From Cepaea nemoralis (lineage: Eukaryota > Mollusca > Gastropoda > Stylommatophora > Helicidae): 64,000 nucleotides of DNA. The stretch covers positions 285,001-349,000 of the forward strand of contig JACEFZ010022373.1 in the NCBI GenBank assembly GCA_014155875.1. Reading direction: 5' to 3'. Of this stretch, positions 1-11,741 are shown in pieces (position 1 is the first letter of the stretch; every line of letters starts with the position of its first letter). Both the position numbers and the translations under genes were made by a program. The notes below the pieces were generated by a model. It searched no databases and was not told the origin of the DNA. It saw only the letters and a list, made by a program, of their open reading frames with translations.

Positions 1-45
1 GCGCATTGCCGTGAAGTTGGAACAAAGACTAACTAACTAAGTAAC
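1..45 (-). repeat. End fragment of dispersed repeat DR1
   Basis: The reverse complement carries GTTCCAACTTCACGGCAA next to a run of GTTAGTTAGTTA. The same arrangement starts the DR1 copy at about 7840-7890. Only the terminal piece lies inside the window, so the call rests on a short match. Confidence 0.4.
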
Positions 46-240
46 TAACTAACTTTTCTTTTTTCAAGAGGAATCCAACCCTGCAGGTTGCATAATTAAA
101 AAGAAATTTAGAAAGTGTTACTAAAATGGCTAGATCAGAGCGAATTTGAGATCGAAACATCATTTAGAATGACACATAATAATGGACGGTGAAATTCTAT
201 CAACTCTTGACATTTTTTTACATAATTGAATGATCCAATA

Positions 241-262
241 TAACAACAACAACAACAACAAT

Positions 263-295
<33 letters not shown>

Positions 296-296
296 A
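241..296. repeat. (AAC)n microsatellite
   Basis: Nearly perfect run of AAC trinucleotides with two AAT interruptions. No coding role is visible. Confidence 0.9.
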
Positions 297-367
297 AGAA
301 CATCATCAACAATAACGCATATACATTTTCATTCTAACAACACCAAATCTAATTAGAGAATCCTTAC

Positions 368-436
368 CATAACAAATTGGACTCCATGAGTTGGTTGACA
401 TCTTTGACGTCATAGCCGTTCGCACCATTTAGCACC
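368..436 (-). other. Possible exon fragment with GYDVKDVNQL motif
   Basis: On the minus strand this encodes NGYDVKDVNQLMES followed by a consensus-like donor, TTATG|GTAAGG, with GT at 366-367. A second locus at 55085-55218 encodes HGYDVKNVNQLVET and has a donor at exactly the same distance from the motif. Several differences between the copies are conservative, which suggests former coding function. The 5' side here is cut off by the LINE C tail that begins near 437. I do not recognise the protein. It could equally be an exon carried by an unknown repeat. Confidence 0.3.
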
Positions 437-725
437 ATGCAATCTAGACGAGTAACTAACGACAATTGCCTGAAATATGCTTGTAACATCAGAACATTAT
501 ATACAACAGTAGGAAAGAGAAGAGGAGCATTGGAGACCACCATGACAGCTGGAAAGATCAAGGGGAAAAGAGTCAGAGGCAGACCAAGTGAAATGATGTT
601 GGATGGACTGAGACCGTGGCATGGAGGAATATCATCAGCAGAGTTGATCCAGAAGACCAAAGACTGTAATCTGTGGGGAGATATGAACGTTTACGTCAGC
701 TGGCAGGGCACTTGATGATTGATGA
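437..725 (+). pseudogene. LINE C 3' tail (RT C-terminus), 5'-truncated
   Basis: Encodes the extreme C-terminus of a non-LTR retrotransposon reverse transcriptase: the order VTND.CL, RTLYTT, KR, GKI.GKR.RGRP, MMLDGLR.WHGGIS, ELIQKTK, DLW. The same order is seen more completely at 36257-36925. The open frame ends near 715 and the sequence closes with TGATGATTGATG, the 3' tail type of this family. The RT palm and endonuclease are missing, so it is a short 5'-truncated copy with no possible activity. The GRPR-type tail is typical of RTE-like elements, but the exact clade is not established. Confidence 0.75.
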
Positions 726-1182
726 ATCCAGTCAGGCCTCATATGGCATGATTGGCTGGACACACTGAGCGCATCAGGACACTACCCAAGTCCACTTTCC
801 TCCATGTACCATTGCACTCAGGCGTGGGAGGCAGCGAAGTGAGCTGATCTGTTCGCAAAGTGGAACGTGGGCTACACATCATCAACACCTTAAGAAATGC
901 ATGGCAGATAGATGACTTGAATGACACCTGGGAATCTGCTTCCCTGTCCAGAGTGAGGGAGTTGAGAGTAAAGCGGGCAGCCACCAGACACGAACATTTT
1001 CTCAAGAGCACAAGACATCTGATCGACAAGCAAAAACTTGTACATTCAGTCGACATACGCTGGCGGAGATGTTCATGAAGAGATCCAAATACTCCTGGGA
1101 TTGTCCGGAGTGCCATAATGACGAGTTAAAAGTTTATGTTTTTAATTTAGATCTGTTTGTGTTCTTCCCTCCCTGATGAAGA
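726..1182. other. No gene recognised
   Basis: Short open stretches on both strands (for example 860-1078 plus, 739-1116 minus) show no family motif that I know. The final part can be read as WDCPEC on the plus strand, which resembles the last residues of LINE C-termini here, but there is too little to call. Confidence 0.4.
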
Positions 1183-1186
1183 TTTA

Positions 1187-1230
1187 TACAATCGAAACAT
1201 CGTTTGTTGTGTCCTAGATTACGTATCTCC
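1187..1230 (+). ncRNA. Degenerate hammerhead-like ribozyme core (tentative)
   Basis: CTGATGA is followed by a four-pair stem (GATT/AATC, loop TATAC) and then GAAA, the conserved core order of a hammerhead ribozyme. A short stem III (ACA/TGT) ending in GTC can be drawn. Stem I does not pair, so this is at best a decayed ribozyme. Hammerheads are known in Penelope-like elements, and one such remnant lies at 32400-32938. Chance similarity is quite possible. Confidence 0.15.
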
Positions 1231-4200
1231 ATTTTATTATTTTATTATTATATATTTTTTTATTGTCTATTTTTTGTGTGGAGTTTCAGTCTATGACTTA
1301 TGTTAACCTTTATGGAGTCCGTTGTAAGGTATGTATATTGTATCTGTGTTTAATATGTCTCATCTTTTCACAGGAGCTACACATATCTAATTGTTTGTAT
1401 GTTTTCTTACTAATCACTATGTGGGCTTTTTGAACGTCTTTATCATCTTGTGTCGGATGTTTCGTTAAAATCTCAAAGAGATAGATGCCAACTAGAGTTC
1501 CTTTTTCCCAAATGGGATCCGGGCCCGTTATAATTTTCATAGCTTTCCCTGGCTCAGTTGCTTGAGTCCATAAATAGAGTCCCGGAGAGCCAAGGAAGTC
1601 CTCAAAATGAAAAAGGGAAAGATTTACTCGAACAATAATAATATTCTTGTGGAGGGTCCTTGCGCCTCCGCTCTAAGGTAAATAATTAATATCTTGGGTA
1701 TATTAATTAATAACAACAACGTAATCACTCAAGGAATTCTTGTAACTTTCTAGAGCGGAAATGTTATTGCTTGTGTATTTAATAAACACAACAAACTGGG
1801 GTATTGATCGTTCACAAAAAATAATAATCCATTCCAAAGGCATGATATATAAAATACATTAATGCTCCATAATTTCACTTTAAAAAACAACACCAACATA
1901 AACCTCAATTCCCCAGTGGGTTAAATGATATGTATCTCATTTGAGTTAAATTAAGTATGAGGACATGTAGTAAACTCAAGTCTATCCACTCCAGAGTCTA
2001 TGGAACTCATTTGTAGAAAGGATTCAGTGACAATAAATATATTTAGTTCTCAGAGTGAGTGTTGATCTGGTCAAGATAGGATGATAACCGATTAGCCTCT
2101 CAAATCACAGGTCCAAGTGAAGGTACCATGTTTTATTTATGGAGATACAGGTTTACCTGTCCTAAGTGGTTAGATGAAACTCTAGCTGGTATTTTCTTTC
2201 AGAATAGTCTTCTTCATCTCTCCAGACAGGTTCCCCATCAATAGTCATATCTGGACCAGGATGGATCTAACCACTCCTAAAATTCCAGTATCAAAACATA
2301 TATCTACTGATATCATCAATACATCTATATAATCATTAGAAAAGGAAGAAAGTAAACACCCCAAAGAATAAAGAAAGAAAATAAACAAAGGGAATTTTGA
2401 CCTCAGGGAAAATTAAACAAAGGGTGAAGTGGGCCTTACGGTTACCCAAAAGTTGCTAACCCCATAGCTAGTTCCTCTCCATCCAATCCTCCACTACAAG
2501 GTGCTCAATGTTTAGACTAGCAGAAAAGCAGTATCATCTTCGTCCATGCCTGTCACCCATGGTCGCCAGGTTGAGTAATATCTTGGTCGATTCGGAATGT
2601 GATAACCATGTTCACCATTCCCCTTTGTACATAATTATTTTCCCTAGTTATCCTTCAGTCTAAACGAAAAGGCCTCACACATTAAGTTTTGTAATTCCTT
2701 CACTAAATGCAATGAATATTTACTTATAAACAATATAAGTACACTATGGCATCATCTCCTCTATGACATTCAGATGATTTCCTGCCCACCAAATGTTTTG
2801 AGGAGGAGCATCCTCCCTCCTCTCCAGCATGTAGGTATATGCCTTTACCTTACTTGTCCATAAGATTCATCTTCATCATACATCAAACACAATTCATGAA
2901 ACACAACCATATAATTGTAACTTGAGTGATATCAGATACAGAGTGGCGTCATGCGTAGAGGCACACTAAACTATCAATTAGTGAATGGGTACCACTATCA
3001 TCTTCCCCTGTGATAAAATTGGCAGTATGCATTAATTTACCTACTATCAGGTGATTGATTAATTGTTCGTACTCATTCTCGGTGTGCCACTTCTCTAAAT
3101 CCAATCTACAGTAATTCACATAAATCATAACCCTACTTGCTACTTGCGTGGATGATGAATAGGCATAATTAGGTGACTCTCAATCAATAAGCTAAAAATT
3201 GAATTCATATATTTAACACTGATGAAGACACAATTGTATCACCACATGAATACTTCCATAGAACACACAGGACTCCATGATAACACATAGGGAACTATTT
3301 AACATTTAATGTGCCCATGTACTGTTTCTAGGACTAATTAAGTTAATTCATCCTACTTAGTAAATGCACATTTAAGATAGTTCCTTACTACTGAACTAAA
3401 GATTCTAATCTCCTAAATCTTAATTAATAACTAACTCATAAATCACTATTGACTTACCTTAACTGCTTAAGGAGTAAAATGCACAACCTAGGCATAATAC
3501 TTATGCTTACATGGAAGCTACATAACTAGAAACAGAAACCCCCTCAGTATGGGTTAACCTAGTGCACAGATCATTTATGAACTACGGCATCTGAATATAG
3601 TGCTTAGTCTCTCATGAAATAAGTTCTTAAGGACTAACCACATTTTTACAGCACACAAACTTACCATTTTCTTGGAAAAGAGCATAACTAACTTAATGCT
3701 ACAGTGTGCTTACCTTCAGTATATTTGAATGTCTTCAAGCATAGCGTCGTTAGGTTTCAGGCTCCAGAATAGGATTTTTCTCTCCTAGTTCGCTGGCTGC
3801 TTAATAGGCTCGCACTTCTCTCTCTTCTTCTATTAGAGTTAGCTAAACTTCAGAGTGGTTGTTGAGTAGAGGACACCATGCCGTAAGTTCCAGTGGACCT
3901 TCTCCTGTTGAACGATTGCTGAAGGTGTTTTTTTTTTCGTTTTACACACACTGCACTTCTGCCGGTCTTCACTCCATTTGTAAAGACTCTCAGTTGTTCT
4001 TTTTCCTGCCCTTCCTCGCCTGGCCTCTGACGTCATTCCGGGTCGTTACCAATGGCTGAACGCCTTTTGGGCTTTATTTAGAACAGTGTCGTTCCCTGTT
4101 CGAATCAGCGGTCTTTTTGAAATTAAGATGATGTAAATTTCAACATTTTTCTTAAACTATAGGCGCTAATTCCATCATTTTTAAATTTGAAGTTAATTCT

Positions 4201-4609
4201 CATGGTGGTGGTTATAGGCGCTGTTGGTAACTGGAGGGTAGTGCGGGGAAATTCAAACAGCGATGTGGCTGCTTGCAAGATATATACTACACCTTGTAAA
4301 ATATACTCCCGGTAAAATGGCGAGAGCTTAACTGTGTTTTGTTCAGAGAACGCTGTTTTTGTATTTTTCTGGGGAGAATGTGCATTTATTTCGTATTCGA
4401 TTTCGGAAGCTGATCACAAGAAATCACTGGATGAAATTTCGAGGGCAGCAACCCGATAGTTTTTGGTTATGGTCTCAAAGATTCGCGATGTCTCTTTAAC
4501 GGGACAATGGTTACGGTCACCTGCCAGGAAAGAAAGCAACAGCAAACTACCTTCTTTGAAATTGCCTAGTTTATCATGATTCGTCTAATTTCAGGTCATC
4601 ACAAGAAAA
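1231..4609. other. Gene-free stretch, nothing recognised
   Basis: AT-rich, with stop codons in all frames and no LINE, LTR or tandem-repeat signature that I could delimit. The texture of 1900-4060 (many short TTAA, ACTAA and CACTA words) resembles the long LTR of element G1, but I found no TG...CA ends or target duplication, so no LTR is called. Confidence 0.5.
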
Positions 4610-5150
4610 GAATAGGGGCAATGTTATTAGCAACATATAGTGTTCGGATGTTAAGTGACAACAGAAAATTAGATAACTTCAAACAAGAAATGGAAATAGA
4701 AAAAAAATTAATATATTAGGAATGTGCGAGACGAGATGGAAAGGGGCGTGGGTTAAGACGGAGGGTTGGGGGGGGGGGCGATGTTAAGATTCTTAGGGAG
4801 AAGAATGGCAAAGAGGTGTAGCAATTATCTTGGATGGGCCTTGGATGGGCAAACATCAAAATCAGTTAAAGGATATTGGCTATGCCAGACAGGGTTCTAT
4901 TGGGAAAATTTTAACATAAACGTCATTCAAATATATGCCACAACAGGAGAATGTAGTGAAGATAGAAAAGAGGATTGTTATAATGATATGGAATCTGCTG
5001 TGAAGAAATATAAAAATTTAGAAATAAATATCATAATGGGTGACTTCAATGCAAAAGTAAGAAATCAAGGTGATGGATGCACAGTAGGAAAACATGGTTT
5101 AAGAGAGAGAAACGAAAGAGGATACAGACTTGTAGATTGGACAAAATAGG
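4610..5150 (+). pseudogene. LINE endonuclease domain remnant (LINE C/D type)
   Basis: Apurinic-endonuclease-like domain of a non-LTR retrotransposon. The first part (about 4620-4765) reads as the typical start: a TYSVR box, a KLDNF.QEME stretch, then a degraded C.TRWKG.G box. After a frame change, 4766-5149 gives VIQIYATTGE, a charged helix, IIMGDFNAKV (the catalytic D-N strand) and GLRERNERGYRLVDW. The family (often annotated craniofacial development protein 2-like) nicks target DNA to prime reverse transcription. Stops and frame changes show it is dead. It continues into the RT remnants at 5820-6413 and 6716-7625. Confidence 0.75.
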
Positions 5151-5674
5151 AGGAAATAATTGTACGAAACACCTGGTTTTAACAATATTCTAGAAGATGG
5201 TGGATATGGAGGACTCCTGACAGCAAGTTTAGAAACCAGTTTGACCAGAACCTGATTAGCAGAAGGTTTCGAAATGCGGCAACAATCGCAAACACAGTTC
5301 ATATGAAGACTATTACAGTGATCACATATTGCTTACATTCACAGTGAGGGTAAAGTTTAAGAAAGTAAAGTATACAACAGGAAACACTAAATATTATCTG
5401 TACACGTTGAAAATTGGCACAGAAATACAAGACAATTTTAACACAAAAGTAAAGAACATATTTGATATATTGTCTGATCTAGAGACCCTAATTCTAAATG
5501 TGGATGATCAATGAGAAATGTTCTCCATACTACAGACACGTCAGTACGTTATGTAAGGAGGCAAAAGAAGCATGGCTAGAAAAAAAGTTGCAAAGGAATT
5601 GAAAAAATACACAACAATAAAAATACAAAATGTATGCACATAACAATTAAAGGAGCTTACTAATCAGAGAACAT

Positions 5675-5705
<31 letters not shown>

Positions 5706-5819
5706 TGAACAGGCTGCCTTAAAACAAAAGATGGAAACATTATAATAGAAAACGTTCAGATTTTACATGTATGATTAGATTACTTGAAAACATTTATGAT
5801 GATAACAAGGAAGAACGGT
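5151..5819 (+). pseudogene. Linker between LINE endonuclease and RT, decayed
   Basis: This occupies the endonuclease-to-RT spacer of the same LINE. Short open pieces such as 5329-5514 are AT-rich and full of K and N with no certain motif. A short (AC)n run lies at about 5681-5705. Annotated as part of the element by position only. Confidence 0.45.
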
Positions 5820-6413
5820 ATGATATTTGAAATAATAATGAAGGACCGTCAATTTTGAAGATGGAGGTTCAGAATGCTCTTAGCCTTATGATAAATGGCA
5901 ATACCCGTGGTTCAGACCACATTAAAACAGAAATGATCTATGCTTTATAAGAATATGAAATAGGTCAAGTCATCAGACTGCAGAATACAATATAAGATAC
6001 TGGAGATATACTTCATGAATTATGTAATTCTTTATATATTGAAATTCTAAAGAAATCAGTTCCTTTGGAATATGATCAAGATTCAACAATTAGTATAATG
6101 AATCACACCGGGAAGAATTTTCAAAGAGTTATCATGCAAAGAGTTAGGAAGAAAATACAACCCGAGCTAGGAGAAGAACAATTAAGGGTTGTAGAAGGCA
6201 AAGGTACAAGTAATGCTGTGTCTACGCTGATAATCAATAATTGAACGCTCTATAGAAGTAAACAAAAAACCTAAATCTTTGCTTTATTAACTAAATGACG
6301 GCTTTTGATTTAAAAATAAAGACATATCAACATTATAAAGGAACTTGTAGATCTACAAATTGATGGGAACGATTTTAGATTTGTAAAACACATATATCGG
6401 AAACACCAATCTA
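5820..6413 (+). pseudogene. LINE reverse transcriptase, N-terminal half, decayed
   Basis: Broken frames still spell the early RT fingers region: MINGNTRGSDHIKTEM (the G.D.I..E box), a VPLEYDQDSTISIMNH stretch (the R.ISLM.H box), RVRKKIQPELGEEQLRVV (the GEEQ.GFV box), then SIEVNKKPKSL near the strand leading into motif A. The order is collinear with the endonuclease upstream. Many stops are present. The copy is interrupted at about 6414 by an antisense LINE D tail and resumes near 6716. Confidence 0.7.
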
Positions 6414-6715
6414 TCTATCATGTGCCATGCCGATAAGCGTGGGCGGTCATGTTCTGCCATCTCACTCGATCACCAGAGCCGTGAATCAGCTCCGATTTCC
6501 TGTCTCAAACATGTCACGTGGCCAAGCCATCCAGGTATTTACTTCTCGGTCTTCCTCTTGGTCTGTTCCTTTCGATCGTGCCAGTCATCACCAAGTTCTC
6601 CAAGTCTTTTCTTTTCATAACATGCCTAAAATGTTTTGACTGTAAATGTCTAATGACTCTAATCAGTTTACGATCTTCATTTGTATTTTGAAGGACTTGT
6701 TGGAAACAACAAAAT
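6414..6715 (-). mobile_element. LINE D 3' fragment inserted antisense in the older LINE
   Basis: On the minus strand this encodes a LINE C-terminus: LIRVIRHLQSKHFRHVMKR, LENLVMTGTI, RPRGRPRSKYLDGLAT, then noncoding sequence containing a CCGCCCACG word that recurs near the 3' end of the LINE D copies at 40600 and 49605. Its orientation is opposite to the host LINE, whose RT reads on both sides. I could not define a clean target duplication. Confidence 0.7.
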
Positions 6716-7625
6716 GCCATTAATATTGATAATGAAGTAGGTCACTATCATCCTATTAAGAGAGATGTGCGACAGAAGTGTGTAATGTCTCCAGATCTGT
6801 TTTCCCTGCACAATAAAAGTATTTTCAGAAATGTAGAATATATTAAAGGAATCATCAATTAGTGACGTAACATCAATAATATTAGATTTGCGGATGATGC
6901 ATATTGATTGCGACAACTATCAGGATCTGCAACATTTAGTAGATGCAGTTTTGCACACAGTGTAGGATTAGAAATAGATTGTAAGAAGACACAGATTATG
7001 ATCGTCACTGGGAAGAAGAAGATAAAAATATGCAATATACAAGTACATGGGAATGTTCTTAAACAAGTGACTGGGTACAACTTTTCGGAATAGTAATAAA
7101 ATCTGATGGGAGATGCCTTGAAGAGATTAGAACAAGAATCGCCATGGCGAAGGTAGGCTTTTGCAAGATGAAAAATATACTGACGAATTTTTAAACAAAA
7201 TGTCAATTGCACCGAGAAAAGGAGCTTTGAGGTGCTACATAGAACCTATACTTTTATATGGATGTGAAGCGTGGACAATGAGCAGAAAAGCTAAATAAAA
7301 GCATCTGATGCTTGTAGAAATGTGGTTTCTGAGAAAAAATGTAAAGAGCGCCAAGGAAGGCCATAAAAAAAAACAATGAGTAAGTCCTCCAAGACGCAAA
7401 TGAAAATAGTAAACTGATTAGAGAAATTAGACGTAGACATTCATCATTTCTTGGTCACATTATGAGAAGAAATAAATAGTATAACTTGATGACAACTGGC
7501 AAGATCGAGGGAAAGAGAACAAAGGGAAGGCAGAGAAGTAAATACCGGGATGGCATGACCACGTGGTGTTGTCGAGACAAGAACACTGAGCTGATCCACG
7601 ACTCTGGATGGATGGTCTGTGACGT
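6716..7625 (+). pseudogene. LINE reverse transcriptase, C-terminal half, decayed
   Basis: This resumes the RT after the insertion: IKRDVRQKCVMSPDLFSL (the G.RQGC.LSP box), then NIRFADDAY (motif C, FADD), GLEIDCKKTQIMIV, then EVLHRTYTFIWM and VDNEQKS pieces of the thumb, and finally a GKIEGKRTKGRQRSKYRDG tail with a WMVCDVIW end. The two catalytic Asp codons of motif C persist, but stops and frameshifts throughout make it inactive. Together with 4610-6413 it is the longest LINE of this type here, about 2.7 kb after subtracting the insertion. Confidence 0.75.
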
Positions 7626-7839
7626 CATATGGGGGGTTGGTCAGCGGCTGTCCTTTGTTCCCGTTTCCGCTGTTGGCTTCTTTTGTTAGTGAAGGTTCCT
7701 GGCTCGTCTGGCTTGACTGGTTGCAGTCCTTAAAAGGACTTTTTATTTGGTCTTTTTGCCTCCTGTTTTGAAAAAAAAAAATTCCCATATGTATGGCACC
7801 TTGGGTATTTATGATGCCTATGTTAAACATTTTCTCAAA
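7626..7839. other. No gene recognised
   Basis: Sequence between the LINE tail and the DR1 repeat. It contains a short A run near 7769-7780. No family signature was seen. Confidence 0.4.
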
Positions 7840-8475
7840 TAGTCATAGTTAGTTAGTTAATTATTCGCAGTTCCAACTTCACAGCAACGGGTCGTCCCCA
7901 TTATACTCCGTTCCTGTGCCAGTGAATATCACACAAAACGCTCCCCACTGCCCAATGTGGAAAGTGGAAAAGACAGGAGTCTCGACAAACAACAGCCCGC
8001 ACAAATACACTGTGAATAATGCCGCCACAAGAATGTCAACACACCAGATTCCCACGAAACACCCAGTTCATCTCTGATGGATTCGGCTGTCGTTTTCCTA
8101 TCTGAATGTTTCCTAGATGTTCACCCAAACAGTCCACGAAAATACAGTTCATCGCTGATGGCAGTGGCAGTCAACCAGAAGCCCAGCATCCACGCATTTC
8201 TGCATAAGGCAAAAACCGGTCAACTCTGCGACATAACCACCTGCCATCACTCCGAACATGCAGTCACGTTCCAAAAAACCTAAGGCAGATTCAAAAGCGT
8301 TTCACACAAAACTCACAGCTCACAGTGTCGCGCCACGCACTCACTCAGTAGCAGGGCGACGGAACCATCAAGCCTCCTTAGTCGCCTCTTACGACATGTG
8401 TGGTAGGCTACAGTGTTGCTATTCTTTGCTTCCCTTATGGGCCCCGGCAACACACGGGAGTCATGTCGTCAACGA
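7840..8475 (+). repeat. Dispersed repeat DR1, copy 2
   Basis: Starts with TTAGTTAGTTAATTATTCGC then GTTCCAACTTC, and includes GCAACGGGTCGTCC, GTGCCAGTGAATA, ATACAGTTCATCG and CACAGCTCACAGTGTC in that order. The same words in the same order occur at 34086-34618. No long open frame is shared. The two copies are clearly related but diverged, so this is an old interspersed repeat of roughly 0.5-0.6 kb. The class is unknown. Confidence 0.65.
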
Positions 8476-8760
8476 GTCATGTCATGTATTATTGATTGTT
8501 TTTCATGCGTTTTAATGCTTATTGTTCTTTTGTTGGTAAAGAATTGCTTCATAAGAGATGTTGAATGAAAGAATATATCAGAGGAAATAGAGAAGAAGGG
8601 CATAATGTCAGACGGGCCTGCTTGCCCAATTCTTAACCCTTTCAAAATAAAGATTTTCGCTCGTTCGTTCGTTCGTTTGTTCGTTTTGTATTTTCTGTAG
8701 TAGCTTTTCGATGTTTTCATTTTCCTCCTTGTGTCCTTTTTCACTTTCGCTTTTGAGTTT
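8476..8760. other. AT-rich spacer with (TTCG)n
   Basis: Holds a run of GTTCGTTCGTTCG at about 8661-8690 and no recognisable gene. On the minus strand it lies just downstream of the LINE E ORF1 remnant, so it may be that element's spacer or 3' region. Confidence 0.5.
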
Positions 8761-9489
8761 CTATTGCCTTTCGATTTCGCCCTCTGCGGTCAGCCATAGG
8801 ATCATCTCTCCGTCTTCTATACTGTACTCGTAGCCGGGTCCGTTCTCAGGGTCATAGTGTACCTCTGGGTATTCTACCGGTCTCCTGAGTTTCTTGGGCT
8901 TCCTCTTTTCTTTTTCTTCCCTGCGCCTTCGGAGTTCCTGGCACCTGAGTTCCTCCAATCTCACGATTCTCGCAGCTCCTCCAAGGTGGGTCCCCGGGGC
9001 CTCTCCTACCGTCATCAGGGTGCTCATATAGGTTTACTTTGGATGTCTGGCGGGATACTGGATTCCCCTTGTCTGGCGCGTCGTGGTTGGGCTGCTGGCT
9101 TTAGCTTGCGGTTCAGGTTCGGTTTCTTGGTTTTCATCTTGCGGTTTCTCTATGGTTTCTTGAATGGCTTCTGTTGGTTTGTTTTGGAAAAGTTCCATTT
9201 CAGATTTTTGCAGTTCTCGCTTTGATTTAATGGGTTGTAGGATTTTTCGTTCTCCTTCTTTATCAGTGCCATGTGTTCCACTTCTTGCTTGATGTTTTGA
9301 TGGATCTCCTTTATATCAGCCAGCAGTTTCTCATTGTCGCTGGACGGAGTCGACGTCAGCAATGCCTTGACTTGCTTCTTCAACTCGTCTATCTGGTTTT
9401 GCGGTTGATCTCTTTCAGCTTGTGATATACCCGTGGCTGTCTCGCACCTCCGACTTGTACGGTGTCTTTGTGGTAATGGAGATCTTTAG
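8761..9489 (-). pseudogene. LINE E ORF1 (gag-like), C-terminal part, split by G2
   Basis: Minus-strand remains of a hydrophilic ORF1. Piece 9383-9150 is a charged coiled-coil segment (DELKKQVKALL, IKEIHQNIKQEVEHM). After a frame change, 9027-8761 is Arg/Glu/Lys-rich (ELRCQELRRRREEKEK) and ends in IEDGEMILWL. The bases at 9490-9494 (GACGT) are the target duplication of element G2. Removing G2 joins this part to the zinc-knuckle half at 16978-17676. ORF1 proteins of Jockey- and I-like LINEs package the RNA. No ORF2 of this copy is adjacent. Confidence 0.6.
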
Positions 9490-9494
9490 GACGT

Positions 9495-10128
9495 TGTCAA
9501 AGTCTTGCTTAGGGCAAGAACTATGGCTCGTATCTTGACAAGTGTGATACTAAATATGCTTATCAAATCATACGAGGCTAACAACCGATAAAATAATTCG
9601 CGCTATTTATTCGCGCACTGCACACATCAGAAACAATACAAGCTTCGCACAATCACAATTCACAATATCCAATAGATTATAAATGCAAGCAATCAATACA
9701 TCACACATTCACAATATCCAATAGATTATAAATGCAAGCAATCAATACATCAATATAATAATACATCAATGCACTCCACTTATAAGTCACACAGACAGGC
9801 GTTCCATCTCCAACGGTCATATAGGCTAGCTATCAAGACATGCATAAAACTCTCAAGCCGCATTCACACGTCAGTCCGTTACGGCCCCCAAGCCTAGTCT
9901 GACTGGCCTTTTAGCACACACCTCAGTTGTGCTCGAGTCAGCTTGCGTGACCCCTCAATGTTCACGCTGTGTTCCAGCTGACCGCCGACTGCTTAGCATC
10001 GCTCAGTGTTGATTGCATGGCGTTGTTGACGACGCCGCGTTATAGCTGTAGTGTTTATCATAGTTCAGCGTTGCATTGTCGGGCGTTGGTACAGACAACG
10101 CGTTATAACTCTGGGTGAGACTCTGACA
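9495..10128 (-). repeat. G2 3' LTR
   Basis: 634 bp, TG...CA bounded. It is nearly the same as 16392-16977 except for an extra copy of a stretch of about 47 bp (a repeated CACAATATCCAATAGATTAT block near 9660-9750), which explains the length difference, plus scattered substitutions. Confidence 0.9.
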
Positions 10129-10151
10129 TTCTCCCCCATCCCCCTTTTTCT
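10129..10151 (-). other. G2 polypurine tract
   Basis: Immediately next to the 3' LTR, the minus strand reads AAAAAGGGGGATGGGGGAGA, then the LTR. This is the expected position and composition for the plus-strand primer of reverse transcription. Confidence 0.75.
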
Positions 10152-11393
10152 CATGAAAGGTGTTCCTTTCATGTACTCTATATAGCTGTTCTTTATCTTG
10201 TCAGAATCGAACTTTGCACTTCATCTGACGTAAACCTTTGGTTTGTCTTAATATGTACAGGTGATTAGTAACCAATATGCATACAATCCCCATGCCTACC
10301 CATCAAGTATACTTGTCAAGTACAATCAATTCCATGGTTTTTACCTCGCTGAGACACAGCCAGTCCGGTAGGTTACGGCTAACTTGCCCCTACCTCTCAA
10401 CCAAAAAGAAAAATTACAAATAATCAGGTCAGCCTGTGAGTATCTACCTATAAGATAACTCCGACATTGGACATCTACCCTTATCCAATAGAATATTCAA
10501 TGAAGGTCTTCAGTTTTGGTAAGTTTTCCCATATACACATGACGTCACATTGACGTGATTACTCATTAGGCAAACATGGTAGTTTCAATACATATTTACA
10601 CATCACCAACAATATTTAGTTATGTCCCTTGGTTATGGAACAAAAGTTAGGGACAGTAATTTTATCATGCTTTCAACAAAATAAATTACAAGTAACATTT
10701 TCTTTCTTAGTGTCATAATTTGATCCTCCCTGACAAAAGTGCACAAAAGGTCACTCTTGTTAAAAAGTAAATCAAGCTACGATGCTGAGATTACATCTAA
10801 CAAAACGCGTCATATACAATTTCGTATATGGAAATGTTTCATACCCAAATTTTCATACAATTGTCATAAATTTATAAAAATTTTAGTATGGTATGCTAAC
10901 TTTCAAATTAATATGGACATCATAACGGAAGTGTAGAGCTGTGTTGTTGCACATTCAAGGTCTCTCGTTTTAGATGGACTTTAAATATACGAGCACCCAG
11001 ATCTTGTCATCAGCTGTTGGATAGCTTCTTCCGTCTTATTCTCGGATTAGGTTGTCAAGGTCATCATTCGTACTTGTTAAAACGTCGTGGACCATCTTTG
11101 TAGATGTACTCAGGATTACTTGGCGCTGTTCAAGCTCAGTAAGTCTTTGGGTCCTGTAGTACTGTCCGGTGACACTTGTGGTGTCTATTTCTTATAATAC
11201 TACATATTTACAATAGTAATGGCATTCTTTCACATCTCTCACAATTATCCGACACATTCATTCACATAATAATAATATGTACACAATATATTTACAATGG
11301 GAGATTAAATCTGCCCTATCACACTGTTCTTCACAGCGTAACTGACCTGAAGTCACAATTGGCTGTGGTGTTGAGCACTATTTACGTTGCAGT
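10152..11393 (-). other. G2 noncoding 3' internal region
   Basis: About 1.2 kb between the end of RNase H and the polypurine tract, with no conserved coding motif. An envelope-like gene is not visible: there is no long open frame, signal peptide or transmembrane pattern. Confidence 0.55.
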
Positions 11394-11741
11394 TTATACA
11401 CCATCTGCAATGTGCTCGGGTGTTACCTGGCTATTGGGTGAGTCGTATGGACATCTCGATAGAAGATCGGCCAGTGAGTTATGTGAGCCTCGTATATGTC
11501 TGATTTCGAAGCTATAGTCCTGTAGAAGAAGGGACCATCTGGCCACTCTGTGGTTACTTGGGGTACCACTGGTGATGAATGTCAAAGGACTATTGTCTGT
11601 TTCAATAATGAAGTGTTTACCTAGAAGAAATCTCGAAAGTTTACGTACCGAGAACACAGGAGCGAGGGCTTCAAGTTCCGGCGGGCTGTAATTTCGTTCA
11701 CTGGTGTTCAATTTCCGGGAGACGTAATATACCGGGTACAA
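11394..11741 (-). pseudogene. G2 RNase H domain, C-terminal part
   Basis: Reads YPVYYVSRKLN, ERNYSPPELEALAPVFSVRK, HFIIETDNSPLTFI, RVARWSLLLQDYSFEIRHI and HNSLADLLSRCP. This is the standard Ty3/gypsy RNase H layout: ...SR.L...E.NY...E.E.LA.V, ..TD..PL, R..RW...LQ.Y.F.I.+..G..N..AD.LSR. RNase H removes the RNA template during cDNA synthesis. The start of the domain (LRCDAS) lies in another frame just upstream, so the coding chain is broken. Confidence 0.85.

Noticed and set aside
1900..4060. Long LTR similar in texture to that of G1
   Set aside because: No TG...CA boundary pair, target duplication or shared stretch with the G1 LTR could be found by eye.
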